Positions 49,001 through 60,400 of a DNA stretch of 64,000 bases are shown one piece after another. The notes under the pieces are model-generated. The model ran no database searches. It was not told the origin of the DNA and saw only the letters and a list, made by a program, of their open reading frames with translations. Numbering within the stretch: the first letter of the stretch is position 1; each line of letters begins with the position of its first letter. Source of the DNA: Brachycybe producta (lineage: Eukaryota; Arthropoda; Diplopoda; Playtdesmida; Andrognathidae); NCBI GenBank assembly GCA_036925085.1, contig JAUPFP010000083.1, positions 262,731-326,730 of the forward strand, given 5' to 3'. The position numbers were made by a program, and so were the translations under genes.

Positions 49001-50710
49001 CAAAAAGATCCTTTCCGTAGTCGTTGGAAACTGACTTGTTTGAATGCGTTCCAATAAATTGTATCTCAAGTCAATGGTTCTTGTTGTGGTTGAGTGAATC
49101 CCATCCATGTGTAATTCTGTGATGAGGTTGTGGCTCAGATTCAGATTTTCTAATGAATGCGGCCACCATCCGTAATGATATTCTGGTATTAGATTATTAG
49201 AAAGATTCAAACTGTTGAGTTTGGACATTGAAGTGAACAGGTGAACTTCTCGAAAGTAAGTTTCCGTATGAATATTAGCCGTAAAGTTGAGGAAGTTGTA
49301 CTCGAGCTGCAACGATTGTAAGTTATCTAGTCCCTTGAAAGTATCGTTTCCAATCGTTGTTATTTTATTATAAGCCAAATTGAGTAATGTCAATGAAGTT
49401 AAGTTTCGAAATGTCAGATTGTGAAGAATTTTAATCTTGTTCTCGTTCAGATGTAGCAATTCTAAGCTGGACGTGTTGACGAATGTTGTCGGAGTTAAGG
49501 TTTCGATTCTGTTGTTCGTTAAGTACAGTTCCGTGAGGAAAGTTAGAGGAAGCGAGCTCGGAATGCGTGTCAACCGGTTGTTTCGAACGTAAAGCCACAC
49601 TAGGTTCGGAACTTGATCGAAAGTGTTTTCGGAAACACTGTCGATCACGTTGTCGTCCAGATTTAAAAAACTGAGTTGCGATAGTCCGCTAAATGTGTCT
49701 GCTTCCAATTTGGACAAACGATTGTTATCTATAAACAAAAAGAACAAAGATTCTAAAGTATGAAACAAGCCGTTCGGAATGTTAGAAATTTCATTATATC
49801 CCAAATTGAGACGTTTCAATTTGTTAAGGTCTCGAAACGTGTCACTAACGAAATATTCGATTCTGTTGCATTTTAAGTTGAGTCGTTCCAAGTTACGAAG
49901 ATTTCTAAAAAGTTTATCAACAGCTTTTAACTTGTTTTCCGAAAGATTTAGATCTTCTAATAATATTGTATACTGGAAAGTGTTTGCATCGAGATCACTT
50001 AAAGAATTGTTTTGAAGATTTAAGTTTTTTAATGAAGTCGTGTTAGCAAATACATTGATTTCGATCATTTTAATGATATTTTGGTTTAAATCCAGTCTTG
50101 TTAAATTATGAAGTCGACACAGAAAACTATTCTTTTGAATTATTTCTAATTTGTTATTTTCCAAGTTTAAACTTATCAAACTTTGTCCACAATTTTCTCG
50201 ACAGTTGTCACTAAGACCTAGCATGTCGCCATTACTAATAAGATTGTTTTGCAATGACAACCGAGTTAATCTGTCTAAAAGACAGAATTCCCCAGTTGGG
50301 ATTGATACAATTTTATTATTGTCCATGTTAATCTCCATTAGGTTTTTTGCATTTTGATATGACTCTTTCTCAATCACCAAATTGCCATCAATTCTTCGTG
50401 AATCATAGTTGCAATTTAGTTGAATTTTTGTCACTTCGAGCAACAACTTCAAAAAGTTTTTCGACACTCGATGATTCGAACAGTTTAACAGAGAAAGACT
50501 TTTCACTCTTCGAGCTGTTTCTTTCGAAATGTTGTTCAAACTGCTTATATTTGAGCACATGAGTTGTTCAGAGTAGTAAATGTGAAAGTGGCAATCATTT
50601 GTTCCAGTGGCCGTGGCGGCGGTGGCCGTGGTTGCTGCAGCTGTGTTGGTGGCCACACAGACACACGCGAACACACACAATATGTTTATCAATTTTCTTG
50701 TTCTATTCAT
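46065..50710 (-). CDS. Toll-like receptor D (two LRRCT, TIR), complete, diverged copy
   Basis: Exon 1 is 50710-48982 and exon 2 is 47752-46065, joined in phase 1 at the same codon as in A-C (ACA A|CA ATC GAC); total 1138 residues. I place the start at 50710 (MNRTRKLINILCVFACVCV, a signal peptide); an in-frame ATG at 50773 would add 21 residues. After the signal comes an Ala/Thr-rich stretch (AAATTATAATATGT), then the LRR array, LRRCT (NPWSCDCHLKWL), LRRNT (CPEECTCYRGAKW), LRRs, LRRCT, membrane span, and TIR with YDVFVSYS, HHRDFQIG and FW. The BB-loop proline found in A-C is glutamine here, a position that matters for adaptor signalling in vertebrate TLRs. It ends in a different C-tail (LNILKPSRDI). 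It is the oldest branch of the array by sequence. Confidence 0.95.
48140..48433. mobile_element. CAGGGT-ended MITE in the Toll D intron
   Basis: Ends CAGGGTTGGTTTATACTCC and, in reverse complement from the right, CAGGGTAGGTTTATACTCC, then TTTGCTAAG on both sides. It is 294 bp, with repeated AAGCTT and CAAAGC motifs inside. CAGGG ends suggest hAT, but no clear 8-bp target duplication is visible. It helps explain why this intron (1229 bp) is twice as long as in A-C. Confidence 0.8.
48738..48806. mobile_element. MITE fragment, TTAGGGAAGAATCACACA family (copy 4)
   Basis: CTAAGGAACACAGAATC, TTCTGGTGGTTTTCAGCATG and TGTGTGG match the right half of copy 3 at 14377-14516. The terminal CCCTAA is altered. 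It lies in the Toll D intron. Confidence 0.55.
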
Positions 50711-51408
50711 TTTATAACACGTACAAAGCACATGATTCCAACTAAAAATGTCATTATTAGCTAAATTGACCATTGCACAGAAATAATATTTTAAAAATCA
50801 CTTTAAAAAATTTCTTTTTGGAAAATAACTCCATGTCTTTTTACAGAAAGAATGAGAGAGAGAGAGACGGAAAAAAACCTCTGCAAACACTTTGTTATTA
50901 AGAAAAAGAATAGAGTTGTGCCAATTTAATTTTGCATATTTAAAATGTCTAAAATGATTTAGATTTGAGGATGCCCAACATTTTTTTTGGAGTAGGGCCA
51001 ATGTAAACTCATCAATACAAGACTTTATTATAAAGATGTTTATTATATCTCTATAATAGTTAATAAGAATCGTTGTTTATTTTGATTGTTTAACAGGTTA
51101 GACTGTCTGAAAATAGTGTGGAACTCGCGGGTCACTTGTTGGTCAAGCATGCTTTAACATGTTTACACTGAGAAGTGGAAGGAAGAAGCGAAAAAAGAGG
51201 AAAAACAAACCGGATGACGCTTTAAAAAAACAGTTTCTTAATATATATTTCATAGGCTGCATGTTAGTAGAAGTCATTTTACGACCGTACTAATTATCAG
51301 ATAATTAGTCGACTGTTGATTTATTGGTATTTATGTCTTTTTTTCCTTGGTTGGATGATACAAGAGGATTAAAATAAGGCTCGTTTATATTTACTAATTG
51401 CTTATAAG
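50711..51408. other. Toll D 5' flank
   Basis: Weak similarity to the A-C flanks remains (GGATGCCCAACATTTTTTTT, GGGCCAATGTAAACTC against GGATCTCCAACTATTTTTTG, AGGGCCAAAGCAGAGC). The promoter is expected here, but no clear element can be named. Confidence 0.45.
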
Positions 51409-51582
51409 TCCCTGGGCCCCTGGTGATGCGAGGGGCCCCAAGGGCCTCTGGTGATGCGAGGAGCCCCTGGCGATGCGAGGGGTTCCCGGGTGCCCCTGGC
51501 GATGCGAGGGGCCCCCGGGAACCCCTGGTGATGTGAGGGCCCCCGGTGATGCGAGAGGCTTCCGGGGGCTCCCTTGGGCCAC
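51409..51582. repeat. GC-rich minisatellite
   Basis: About six units of 20-29 bp built on CCCCTGGTGATGCGAGGGG, with GC variants, form a sharp GC-rich island in AT-rich DNA. Minus-strand frames read as Gly/Pro/Arg-rich, collagen-like peptides, but this follows from the repeat and there is no splice or start support. Confidence 0.85.
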
Positions 51583-52120
51583 CAGATAAGACAGAATAAC
51601 AGTTCAAAAGGTGTTTAAAATTTAAAACCACCTTAAGAATTTTATTTTTTTAATTAATTTTTCCTTGTTTATATATTTTTTAATTTATTTTTATATTATT
51701 ATTTATTTTGTTTTATAATATTTAAATTTTTATGCCACTTTTATTTTGCTAGATGTTATTATGTATTTTTAAAAATTTTGTTTTAAGCGATAATACCGCC
51801 TATCACTATTAAATTTTCTATGTTAGCAATGCTTTTGTAGCCACCGTTTATGAAATGTTTGTCCACATAGTTCAAACATTAACCGCTTTGGCGCCACCTG
51901 TACTGCACCACCATCTAGAACTTTTTCTTAACACGGAGCCTATGGAGAATCCAAGCTTGGTTGTCGTCGCTAGGTATTTTTTTTTTTTACTTGATTTCGT
52001 TACTATTTCATTTTTAAAATCATAATTTATCTTTTTTAACTGACGTTTGTAGTTGTTATTCGTTCGCTATGTGTTATTTAATTAGTTTTGCCGCTTGTTA
52101 TCCTCTTTGAAACGTGAAAA
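51583..52120 (+). promoter_or_regulatory. RNASEH2B upstream region
   Basis: It holds AT-rich DNA followed by a less AT-rich segment (51890-51975) with GGCGCCACCTGTACTGCACC just before the gene. The promoter probably lies here. No TATA box at a convincing distance is seen. Confidence 0.35.
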
Positions 52121-55026
52121 ATGAGTAGACAAACGCGAAAACAGACAACGACGAAAGCCACAATCGGCGATTCTTCTGTACATAAAGCAGAAACAACCGT
52201 TGATTCTAAAGTTCTCGTCATTTCTAGTAAGTTTGTGGTTCCAATAAGTAAATGTTCTGTTGATAAAGTGTGCTTTTATGAATGTTTTGTCATAGAAACC
52301 GTGTTTGAAAACGATAAAGATGGGAATTGCAACATTGTAAATCTTCGTAATCCCAAGACAGGTCTGTTCTTCAAGTTGATTTGAGTCGGAAATTGTTTCG
52401 AATTTCGATTAGGAGCCGCTGGCCTCCAAGTTAAGCTGCACATGTGCTATATCAAGCCTCCTATAATACGTTTTATAGGAAGGAGGCTATGACTATATAT
52501 ATACATTCCCCGGGATTCCACGAATTTGGTGAATGAATGAGCTGTTAGAGCTCCTGAAATTCTATTAGGAGCCGCTATTATCCAAGCTAAGGCTACATAG
52601 AGGTCAAGCAGCTCCTAATCTAAAGAATACCTGGAAATTCTTTCGATTAGAAGCTGCTGACCTCGAAGCTAAGGCTGTAGAGTTGCTATATAAAGTGCGC
52701 AATGATGCTAGAGATGTACGAGCTCCTGTATAGAGGCTCAACGTTTTCTAATTGAATGAATTTCTTTGGTGGACTCATTTTCAGAGAAAATACAGACGTT
52801 AACATGAATTTTGAATGTTTTAAACGTTTCCTTAGGGACTGGAAGTATGTTTTTATTCAGTTGCGGCGATCACAGTGCTTTTCAGTTGATGAATTTCAAC
52901 GAGAAACATCGTTCTTGGTTCATCGGTGATAAAGTACAACAAGGTTTTCATGTTCTTACAGCGTCTTGTCCCGGCTATGGATCTCATTTCAGTGCTGTTT
53001 GTTTTGATACAGATGGAAGTTTGGTGTTTGTGACTCCGATAGATACTTTGTTTCTCGTCTTGCCGTACTTGAAACAGGTTTCTAGTAATGTAATCTTCAA
53101 AATGAGATTTCTAAATCGATTTCGGATTGTTTTTTGTTTTCAGAGTAATAAGTTCAGACCGTTGGATCAAGTGATCGTCGACAACGAGTTTTCCGAATGC
53201 GTTCGGCTGTTACGTTGCGACGATCTCGATAAAAAGATCGAGTACATAACGGACTCGAAAGGTTTCTTCTCTTCTATTCTTTATCTTAATTGTGGATTAT
53301 AAAAGATTCGGTTGTTTCTTTTTTCAAGAGAGTTCGGATATGAAAGTGTTCTGCTACAACGAAAGAAAATGCCTGAAGTGGTTGGTTTCTAAAGTAGAGA
53401 AACTTGTCTCAGTTCTGAAGGAGAAGGAGATAAAAGTTACCACCGGCTCTCAATCTGCGACCTTTGTACGTTGCAAACTTCAAGAAGATTCGCTCGTTCA
53501 GAATAGTGAGGACATGTCAAAGAGGATTTCATTTGAATAACAGACTAGAAAAATTGTTTTTGTGTTTGTTTCATTTTAGGTGATTATTTACAATATGCTC
53601 ATGGTTTGATTTCCGACTATCTGCCTTCGGACGTCTCTGCTTCACTTCGGACTCATCTAGGGTATTTTACACCGTTTGGTTTAGAAATTTTTTTGATTCA
53701 AAGTTTTTGTTACTCACTAGAAGGATTTCTTTTGTTGGATTTCCACCTATTATTTTTGTTAAAACAAAGTGATAAAACTCTAGAACTTCGTTTTTTCTTA
53801 GGGCAAACGTTTCGAAAGGAAACGGACTCATAAAAGCCAAGAGACACTCCAGAGTTGCACGTGCCATGATACGGGGTCAATTTTGTAGTTCCAAAGTTAC
53901 TCGGGATTGCTCTAGCAACTCAAACGACAACTCGAAACGTTATGAATTTACCTTAATACCCGAATTACATATATACGATTTTTGTTAATGTGAGAAGATG
54001 TTTCTAAAGAACTGAAAGCTGGCTAGCAAAATTGACCTTCGTAACATGGGTCTAGCAAATTAGCATAATTCAAAATTGTATATAATAAAAAAATCCCTTT
54101 AAATATCACAACAACAAAAAACGACGTTGATACCTGGTGACGACGTTCAAGAAGAGATTCCAACTCCAATTATCGTTAAAAATTCAACTCAAAGACACTA
54201 AAGGTGGCTAGAATCGAGACCATGTTTTTGGAAACATCAAATTTCAATCAAGAGCCTAAGATACTCCCGCGTGCATGTGCTGCACGAGCCAATAGACTTG
54301 CTGTTAAGCGAGCTTTGATGTTTCCACAAGCATGGTCTCGATTCTAGCCACCTAAATGAAGAACCGAACGGTCGTTAGCAAAATGGACCTTTTTGATGTC
54401 AGATGGCCTTTTAACAAATTAACATAGGTCTAGCAAATTCAAAAGGGTGTAAAATAAAAACCCTTTTGATTCTATGGGTGTTGATCATGTAATGACGAAA
54501 TAACATCACAATTTATGATTAAAAACCACCTGACCAGCCTAAAGCTGAGTTGCGGAGGTGAATCTTGATTTTTCTATATAACAATTGTATGATATATTTA
54601 GCCTCTTTTTGCGTTATTGTTTTTTAGTCTTAGTGAGATGAAAGAGAAAGTCTTGGAACCTCTAACTGAACCAGCTGCAAAGGTACAGTGTATACATCGT
54701 GAGTTTAAATGTTAGCAAGCGAAGTAGTTTTACCGAAACATTCGTGATTATTTTTAGCGAACTAAGACGGAGGCGTTTGTTGCACCACTCGAGGATTACA
54801 CTAGTTTGATAAGTCCAGAGGCGTTAACGAAAAAGGCAAGTAAATTTCATATTTTTGAACATAACATACGTTCGTAAAGAGAACAGAGACTCATTTTAAT
54901 ATTTTTATTTGTGGGGCGGTTTGGGACCATAAGGTTGTGAAACTGACAGCAGCTCAAAAAGCGCTGAACAAAGTGGACAAGAGTGGAATGAAAAGCATTT
55001 CGAGTTTCTTTGCTAAAAAGACATAG
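52121..55026 (+). CDS. RNASEH2B: Ribonuclease H2 subunit B
   Basis: Nine exons join in frame: 52121-52361, 52836-52943, 53013-53077, 53144-53261, 53329-53505, 53580-53661, 54628-54682, 54758-54835, 54934-55026, giving 338 residues (human 312). Matching family blocks include KHRSWFIGDKVQQ, FVTPIDTLFLVLPYL, FRPLDQVIVDNEF, YAHGLISDYLPSDV, EDYTSL, and TAAQKALNKVDKSGMKSI. RNASEH2B is the non-catalytic subunit of nuclear RNase H2, which removes ribonucleotides and RNA:DNA hybrids from DNA. The C-terminal MKSISSFF (about 327-334) is a PCNA-binding box, as in vertebrates. The N-terminus has a short basic extension (SRQTRKQTTTK). Intron 8 starts with GC (AAG|GCAAGT at 54836) rather than GT. AATAAA occurs at about 55207, about 180 nt after the stop. 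Confidence 0.95.
52407..52740 (+). repeat. Diverged tandem repeats in RNASEH2B intron 1
   Basis: Three related segments begin near 52407, 52564 and 52647 with CGATTAGRAGCYGCTG- or ATTAGGAGCCGCT-type sequence followed by CTAAGGCT or TTAAGCTG. Spacing is uneven (about 157 and 83 bp). Origin unknown. Confidence 0.55.
54202..54353. mobile_element. Fold-back MITE in RNASEH2B intron 6
   Basis: Inverted arms of about 40 bp: AGGTGGCTAGAATCGAGACC from 54202 and its reverse complement ending at 54353, followed inward by GGAAACATCAAA / TTTGATGTTTCC. Total 152 bp, no coding capacity. Confidence 0.85.
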
Positions 55027-55909
55027 AAGGAAACTGTCATAAAAAAAGCAGGTATGTTTTTAATTAAAAATTGGATTTGAACCGTTTGTTTGTCATTTTA
55101 AAGTTTATTGGTTTGTTTATGAATTAAAACAGGGCCATAAAGTCGAGCAAACTTTTTTTCAGGAACAACACTGCTGAGCTGTTGAGCTCAGTCATTTTCA
55201 ACAAAAAATAAAACAGTTGATCTTTTCAGTTCTAATGAAATAAGTTCTAAGCAAGGTTTATGGAGTAAGAAGGTTAGCCGGTAAGGATGCACGGTCACTG
55301 TGCATCCGTATTTCTAGCAACGGCTTGGGTTGGAGAAAAACTCCTTGGTTACCAGCCACAACCTATTAATCTACGGACTTTCAGTTCTAAGTACTTCATT
55401 GAATTTATTTTAATACAGAAGGTTGGAGGTCATGTGACGCTTCATTTGCATGCAAGGTGCTTTTTTCATTCCTATTGGTTGCCTGCCAGGTATAACGAGC
55501 TGAAATATCCAATGAAATTAGAATATTTCAGCTTGACAAACTTTTAGCTTAGAACGTTCAGTTTCATCCAAAGCATTTCATCTTCATCGCGTATGTCGAG
55601 AAGCTTACACGTTAAGATACTTCATCTTCAACTAGAAAATGTTTATCTTCAACTTGCTACTAAATCAGCCTTTAAATTTTAGTCATTTTAACATAAAATG
55701 CATGAAATGGTTTTGTTTTCTTTATTATTCTTTGTAAAGTATCAGCACTGTTTTGAAAAAAATTGAAAGCAACAATATTTTTTATATTTATAATAAATTG
55801 AGAAGCAAAACTTATCAAATAGAAATGAAATCTTGAACTTTAAGTTATAGTGGAATTGTTCGTTTGTGTAATGGCTTGTTCGTATACTATTTATGAATGC
55901 AAGGTGAAT
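55027..55909 (+). other. RNASEH2B 3' UTR and convergent spacer
   Basis: It holds the RNASEH2B polyadenylation signal (about 55207). About 55290-55500 is less AT-rich, but its short open frame has no recognisable family. The region ends at the stop of the putative minus-strand exon at 55910. Confidence 0.4.
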
Positions 55910-56192
55910 TTAATTTATGGGTCGAAGCTCAAGTTCAATGTCCGGTTCGCCGTCACGTTCGCTGCCAATACTTTCGTTGTAGTTGAAGTAGTTACCATAC
56001 GTGTCGTTCACAAACTGCATTTGTTGCATTCCCACTCGACTACTATGTGGATATGAAGGTTCGTATGGATGAGGAGTTGCGAAACGCCACGGTAAGGTAG
56101 GTGGAAGCGGTGGCGGTTGAGGAATTGGTGGTCTTTGTGGTGGCGAAGAAGCAGGATGAGGACAAATTGCACTCTGAGTGCTCAAGTCGTCA
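55910..56192 (-). CDS. Putative terminal exon of an unknown proline-rich protein
   Basis: Following a TTTTGGTAG acceptor, an open frame of about 94 codons runs to a stop at 55910. It encodes an acidic start (DDDLSTQ), a proline-rich stretch (PPQRPPIPQPPPLPP), aromatic and histidine-rich sequence (PWRFATPHPYEPSYPH) and an acidic end (SERDGEPDIELELRPIN). It resembles a cytoplasmic tail with possible SH3/WW-binding sites (PPLPP). No upstream exon could be identified, so it may belong to a gene with small exons, or it may be chance. It is not obviously part of the coiled-coil gene, whose last exon has its own stop at 57404. Confidence 0.35.
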
Positions 56193-57088
56193 TCTACCAA
56201 AATACGTGTTCAATGAAACAAGAATCAAGACATGCAATACACGGTGAGTATTTTTAACATTGGTTTCATCTTCTATTTTAAAAAAAGTATGGTCTGTGGA
56301 ACTTTGTAACCGCGCATTGTGGTTTGTTTATAAATAATATAAACCGTTTTAAGTTGAATTTAGGATGCACACTGACAAACAATTCGGACTTCACATTCAC
56401 GACTTCTCAATCCAAAAATTTATTATTGAGGAGTTTGTGTATTCAATCCAAGTTTGCTATTTTTCAGCTTGACGCGAACGATCTGTTTGGCCAGTAATCT
56501 ACTTTTTATTTTTTTTATTGAAGGGATTACTTGCTAGTTCGAGTGACAAGCCATGAATTGGTATGTAAATATAAGAACGTGGACATTTAGTTAGATACAA
56601 AAAAATTAGCTCTTCCCACATACAATTAAAAACTAAGAAAAACTGACAGATATGAATTAAAAGTTTGTGGCGATTTTGAGAGGCAATTTTGGATTGTCAA
56701 GCCAGGATTGATTGTCTCTCAAACAGTTTAAATTGCCTTTCAAGTGTTTTAGAAGCTAGAATACTACCTGAATTATGATTATTCTAGCTTTCAGGTGCAA
56801 AATAAAGAGAAACATGAATGTGTTTTAGAAACTAGAAGGGTAACTCAATTACTTAATGCTATTTTCACTTTAAAAATAAGCTTTTCATATGAGTTTGTAA
56901 TTGACTGAACTTTAAGCAGACGATATTTTTTTAGTTTTTGTATTAAAAAGTTTTTTTTAAAAGATTATCAACATGAAACTACCCTTAAGATATTGAGCTA
57001 CCCTTCTTTCTACATTTCCTAAAACACACACTTATTTTATTTTTGTCCCTGAAAGTCAAATGAACCAGAGTTCAAAGGGAGTTCATAC
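56193..57088. repeat. AT-rich spacer with a degraded fold-back repeat copy
   Basis: About 56805-57010 carries GTGTTTTAGAAACTAGAAGG, AAAATAAGCTTTTCATATGAG and AAAGATTATCAACATGAAA, motifs of the fold-back repeat family seen at 60480-60720 and, more distantly, in the Toll introns. The rest holds no recognised feature. Confidence 0.5.
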
Positions 57089-57183
57089 TTTAAAGCCGTA
57101 AATACACGGTCAATTTTGGCTTGTCAATCTTTGATGTTTAGCGTGAACCTCGCCAAAATTGACCGTGTATGTACAGCTTAAAC
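57089..57183. mobile_element. Short palindromic MITE
   Basis: Perfect 19-bp arms, ATACACGGTCAATTTTGGC at 57102-57120 and its reverse complement at 57152-57170, extend imperfectly outward (TTTAAAGCCGTA against TACAGCTTAAA). Total about 95 bp. Confidence 0.8.
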
Positions 57184-57403
57184 TCACCTTAAGCAGTCAT
57201 TCTTTTATTTTTTTTAATATTTGTCTGTTTTTAAGGCAGAAATCATATTATTGTTGTTATTTTTACGTCTTTCTGTCACTGCAACATATTTTAATTTACA
57301 AACAAAAAACCTCACGGCCTTTACCAGACTCTTGTACTTTTCATAAATATTAGTATGCAACTCTAATGGATGGGTTTAAAAATTACGTTCTTTTGAGCTT
57401 AAT

Positions 57404-60400
57404 CTAACCCCAAGATTCCCCGTCTTTCCGTTCATTATTCCCGCCTGTCTCTTCTGATTTTATGAGATCATTGATCACATCGAGAGCAGTTTGTTTCTTT
57501 CGGATTAGTTTTTGAAGTTCTTCTCGTAAGTTTGCTTTTTCTTCTTCCAGAGGCGTCTCCAACAGTTTCCGATAAACGCTAAACAGTTTCGGTTCGTATT
57601 TTTCGACTTTCATTTCCAAACGATTCGTTTCTAAAATTGTGAAAATTAAAGCGTTTAAAATTGTCCTGAATTTGCGCGAAGTTTTAATTAAGCTGTCATT
57701 TGCCTGGTTTGCTGTGTTCGCAATGAGTTTTCATCTCTTCGGCATCTTTGCGAATAAAGTCCAATTGTCTTTTAACTTGTTTCAAACTTGTTTCGCTGCC
57801 TCTCAACTCGTAGTAATTGTTTTCAAGTTCTTTGATTTCGTTGTCAAAAATTGACTTCCAGTGACTTCAAAAAAATCAAAAAATTAATCTGTATGATTAT
57901 TGAAAATTAGCTTCTTCAATGAATTCAATAATTTCATTTTATTATGTTAATGTCGCTGAATAATACAGGATTCCCACCAAGGTGGAATTTTTAGAGAACA
58001 TGAAATTTGGGTTAAGAATCATGGAATTTATATAAAATCAAGAAAAAAACTTTGAAAACTCAGTTAGTTCACTAAGTATTTCTTTTGTATTTTTTCTGCC
58101 TTACGAAGTTATTATAAGTAAATTAAAGTAATGTTTTATTGATAAAAGAGGAACAAAGAATATTTCAGAAAAATGTTTTTCCTGCTTTTTTTCTCGTCAT
58201 AAATAAGGCAACTAGAAAAATGGATTATTTATTTAACGACTCTGATTAAAGGCTATAACTGTAGTCGTAACATGAATAGTTTAAGATGTTAGTTTGACCT
58301 CTTGAGACTTGTCTATAAATTCTTAGCGTCCAACAAGGTTCTTTGGCTAAGAATGCATTTTTCTGGTTGCCTTATTTGCCCTACCAAATGACCCTGGAAA
58401 ATCCAGTGAAAATAAAATTGGTATTTGTCGTGTGAACCCTGTAATGATTTCTAGGTGTATATTGTCCTCGTCTTAGCTTTCTCAAAGCAATTCAAAGCAG
58501 AAACTAAAATAATTTTTAGGAACTAAAACAATTACAATTTCTGAGTATTTTTTTTTTTTCATGACGACATCTTTAAAAATAAATTGATTGTTTAAAAATG
58601 ATCATATTTCACCAGTTTCTTTTGCTCGTGTTGAAAAACCAAAATTATATGGAAATTTCAATAAAAATTTTTTTAAAACATAGTTTCGGGCTGCCAAGAA
58701 AGAGTTACACATGGTATTTATAGATTTAGAGAAAGCCTATGACAGAGTACCACGGAAGTTATTGTGGGAGGTCTTACAGAAGAAGGGGGTGGGTGAGAGT
58801 TATATAGATATGGTGAGGGACATGTATAGGGATGCACGGACAAGCGTTAAGACTGCCTGGGGGTTCTCTGACAGTTTTCGTGTTAGGATTGGTGTGCACC
58901 AGGGCTCAGCACTTAGCCCATATCTATTTATTTTGGTCCTGGATGAGTTACTGGCAGGGGTGAGGCAGGAGGTCCCCTGGTGTATGCTGTTTGCAGATGA
59001 CATAGTCTTAGTTGGGGAATCCAAATTGGAACTCGAGATAAGGTTAGAGGAGACTAGGAATGCCTTGGAATCAAAGGGGTTGAAAATAAGTAGGGCAAAA
59101 ACGGAGTACATGAAATTTCAGTGGGATGGGAAAGAACAGTTGAATGAGGGGATTAGACTTGGGGACAGTTTAATGCAGCAGGTGCATGACTTCAAATATT
59201 TAGGATCTGTGCTGCAAGATGATGGGAGCTTAGACTTAGACATCACTAACCGGATAAAAGCAGGTTGGCATAGGTGGAGGCAGGCTAGTGGGGTTTTATG
59301 TGACAGGAAGTTACCTATAAAATTGAAGGGAAAGTTTTATAGAACAGTAGTCAGACCAGCTATGTTGTATGGGTCAGAATGTTGGGCAATCAAGAAGGTG
59401 CATGAGGATAGAATGCAGGTAGCTGAGATGAGAATGCTAAGGTTTATGAGTGGGGTGACCAGAAGGGATAGGATCAGAAATGATTTTATTAGGGGTAGTG
59501 TAGGGGTAACAAATATAGTAGAAAAGATGCAGGAAAATAGGCTGCGGTGGTTTGGGCATGTCCTCAGGAGTGGAGAAGATGGGCTGCTGAGACAGGCAAT
59601 GAACTTAGACCTGGGAATAAAACGGGGTAGAGGAAGACCCAAGCAAACCTGGGATGTGGTAGTAAAACGGGATATGGTGGCATGTGGGGTCACTGGGGGC
59701 TTGGTGCAAAATCGGAACGAGTGGAGAGTTAGAACCAGCAAGGCCGACCCTGCTGCTTGCGGGATAAGGTACAGGAAATGATGATGATGATGATGAGTTT
59801 ATTTTCTTAAAAATTTTTAGCATATTTATTTTTACTATTATAGTTTCTTACAAACTTTGCGTTTTTTTCTTATTTTTTAAATATTTAAAAAAATTTTTTA
59901 ATTAAAATTATTGACGAGTGAGCGGGTTATTTAGTTTTCAAACAAAATTAACTGAGTTTTAAATCTTTTGACAATTTCTTTTCAGTTTGTGATATTATAC
60001 TAAAGAAAGAAGTGACTATTTCGATAACGTTTCGCTTTATTGTGTAAATTCCATTGAAACTGTTAGAAAAAGCCTTGTTTAAAATTGGCGCCAAAATAAA
60101 CAGCTGAGAAATTAGGTGATGTATGTTGTGACGTCATTTCACTGTATAATTCTGTTCTGGTTATTTAATATAAGTGGGTGTTACGTGTGTGACGAGGTGG
60201 CCGAGCGGTTAAGGCGTTGGACTGCTAATCCAATGGGTTCTACCCGCGTGAGTTCGAATCTCATCCTCGTCGATAACTTTTAGTATTTTATTTATTTTTC
60301 ACCAATTCATTTATTATGAATGTCTTGTAACGTATACTGTGTGTTCAGTAATATTAATTAATATATGTAGTAAAATAGCGCAGTAGTAATAAATAAATTG

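Noticed and set aside
51305-51631. Collagen-like Gly/Pro-rich minus-strand frame
   Set aside because: Explained by the GC-rich minisatellite; no Gly-X-Y periodicity held through the frame and no exon signals.
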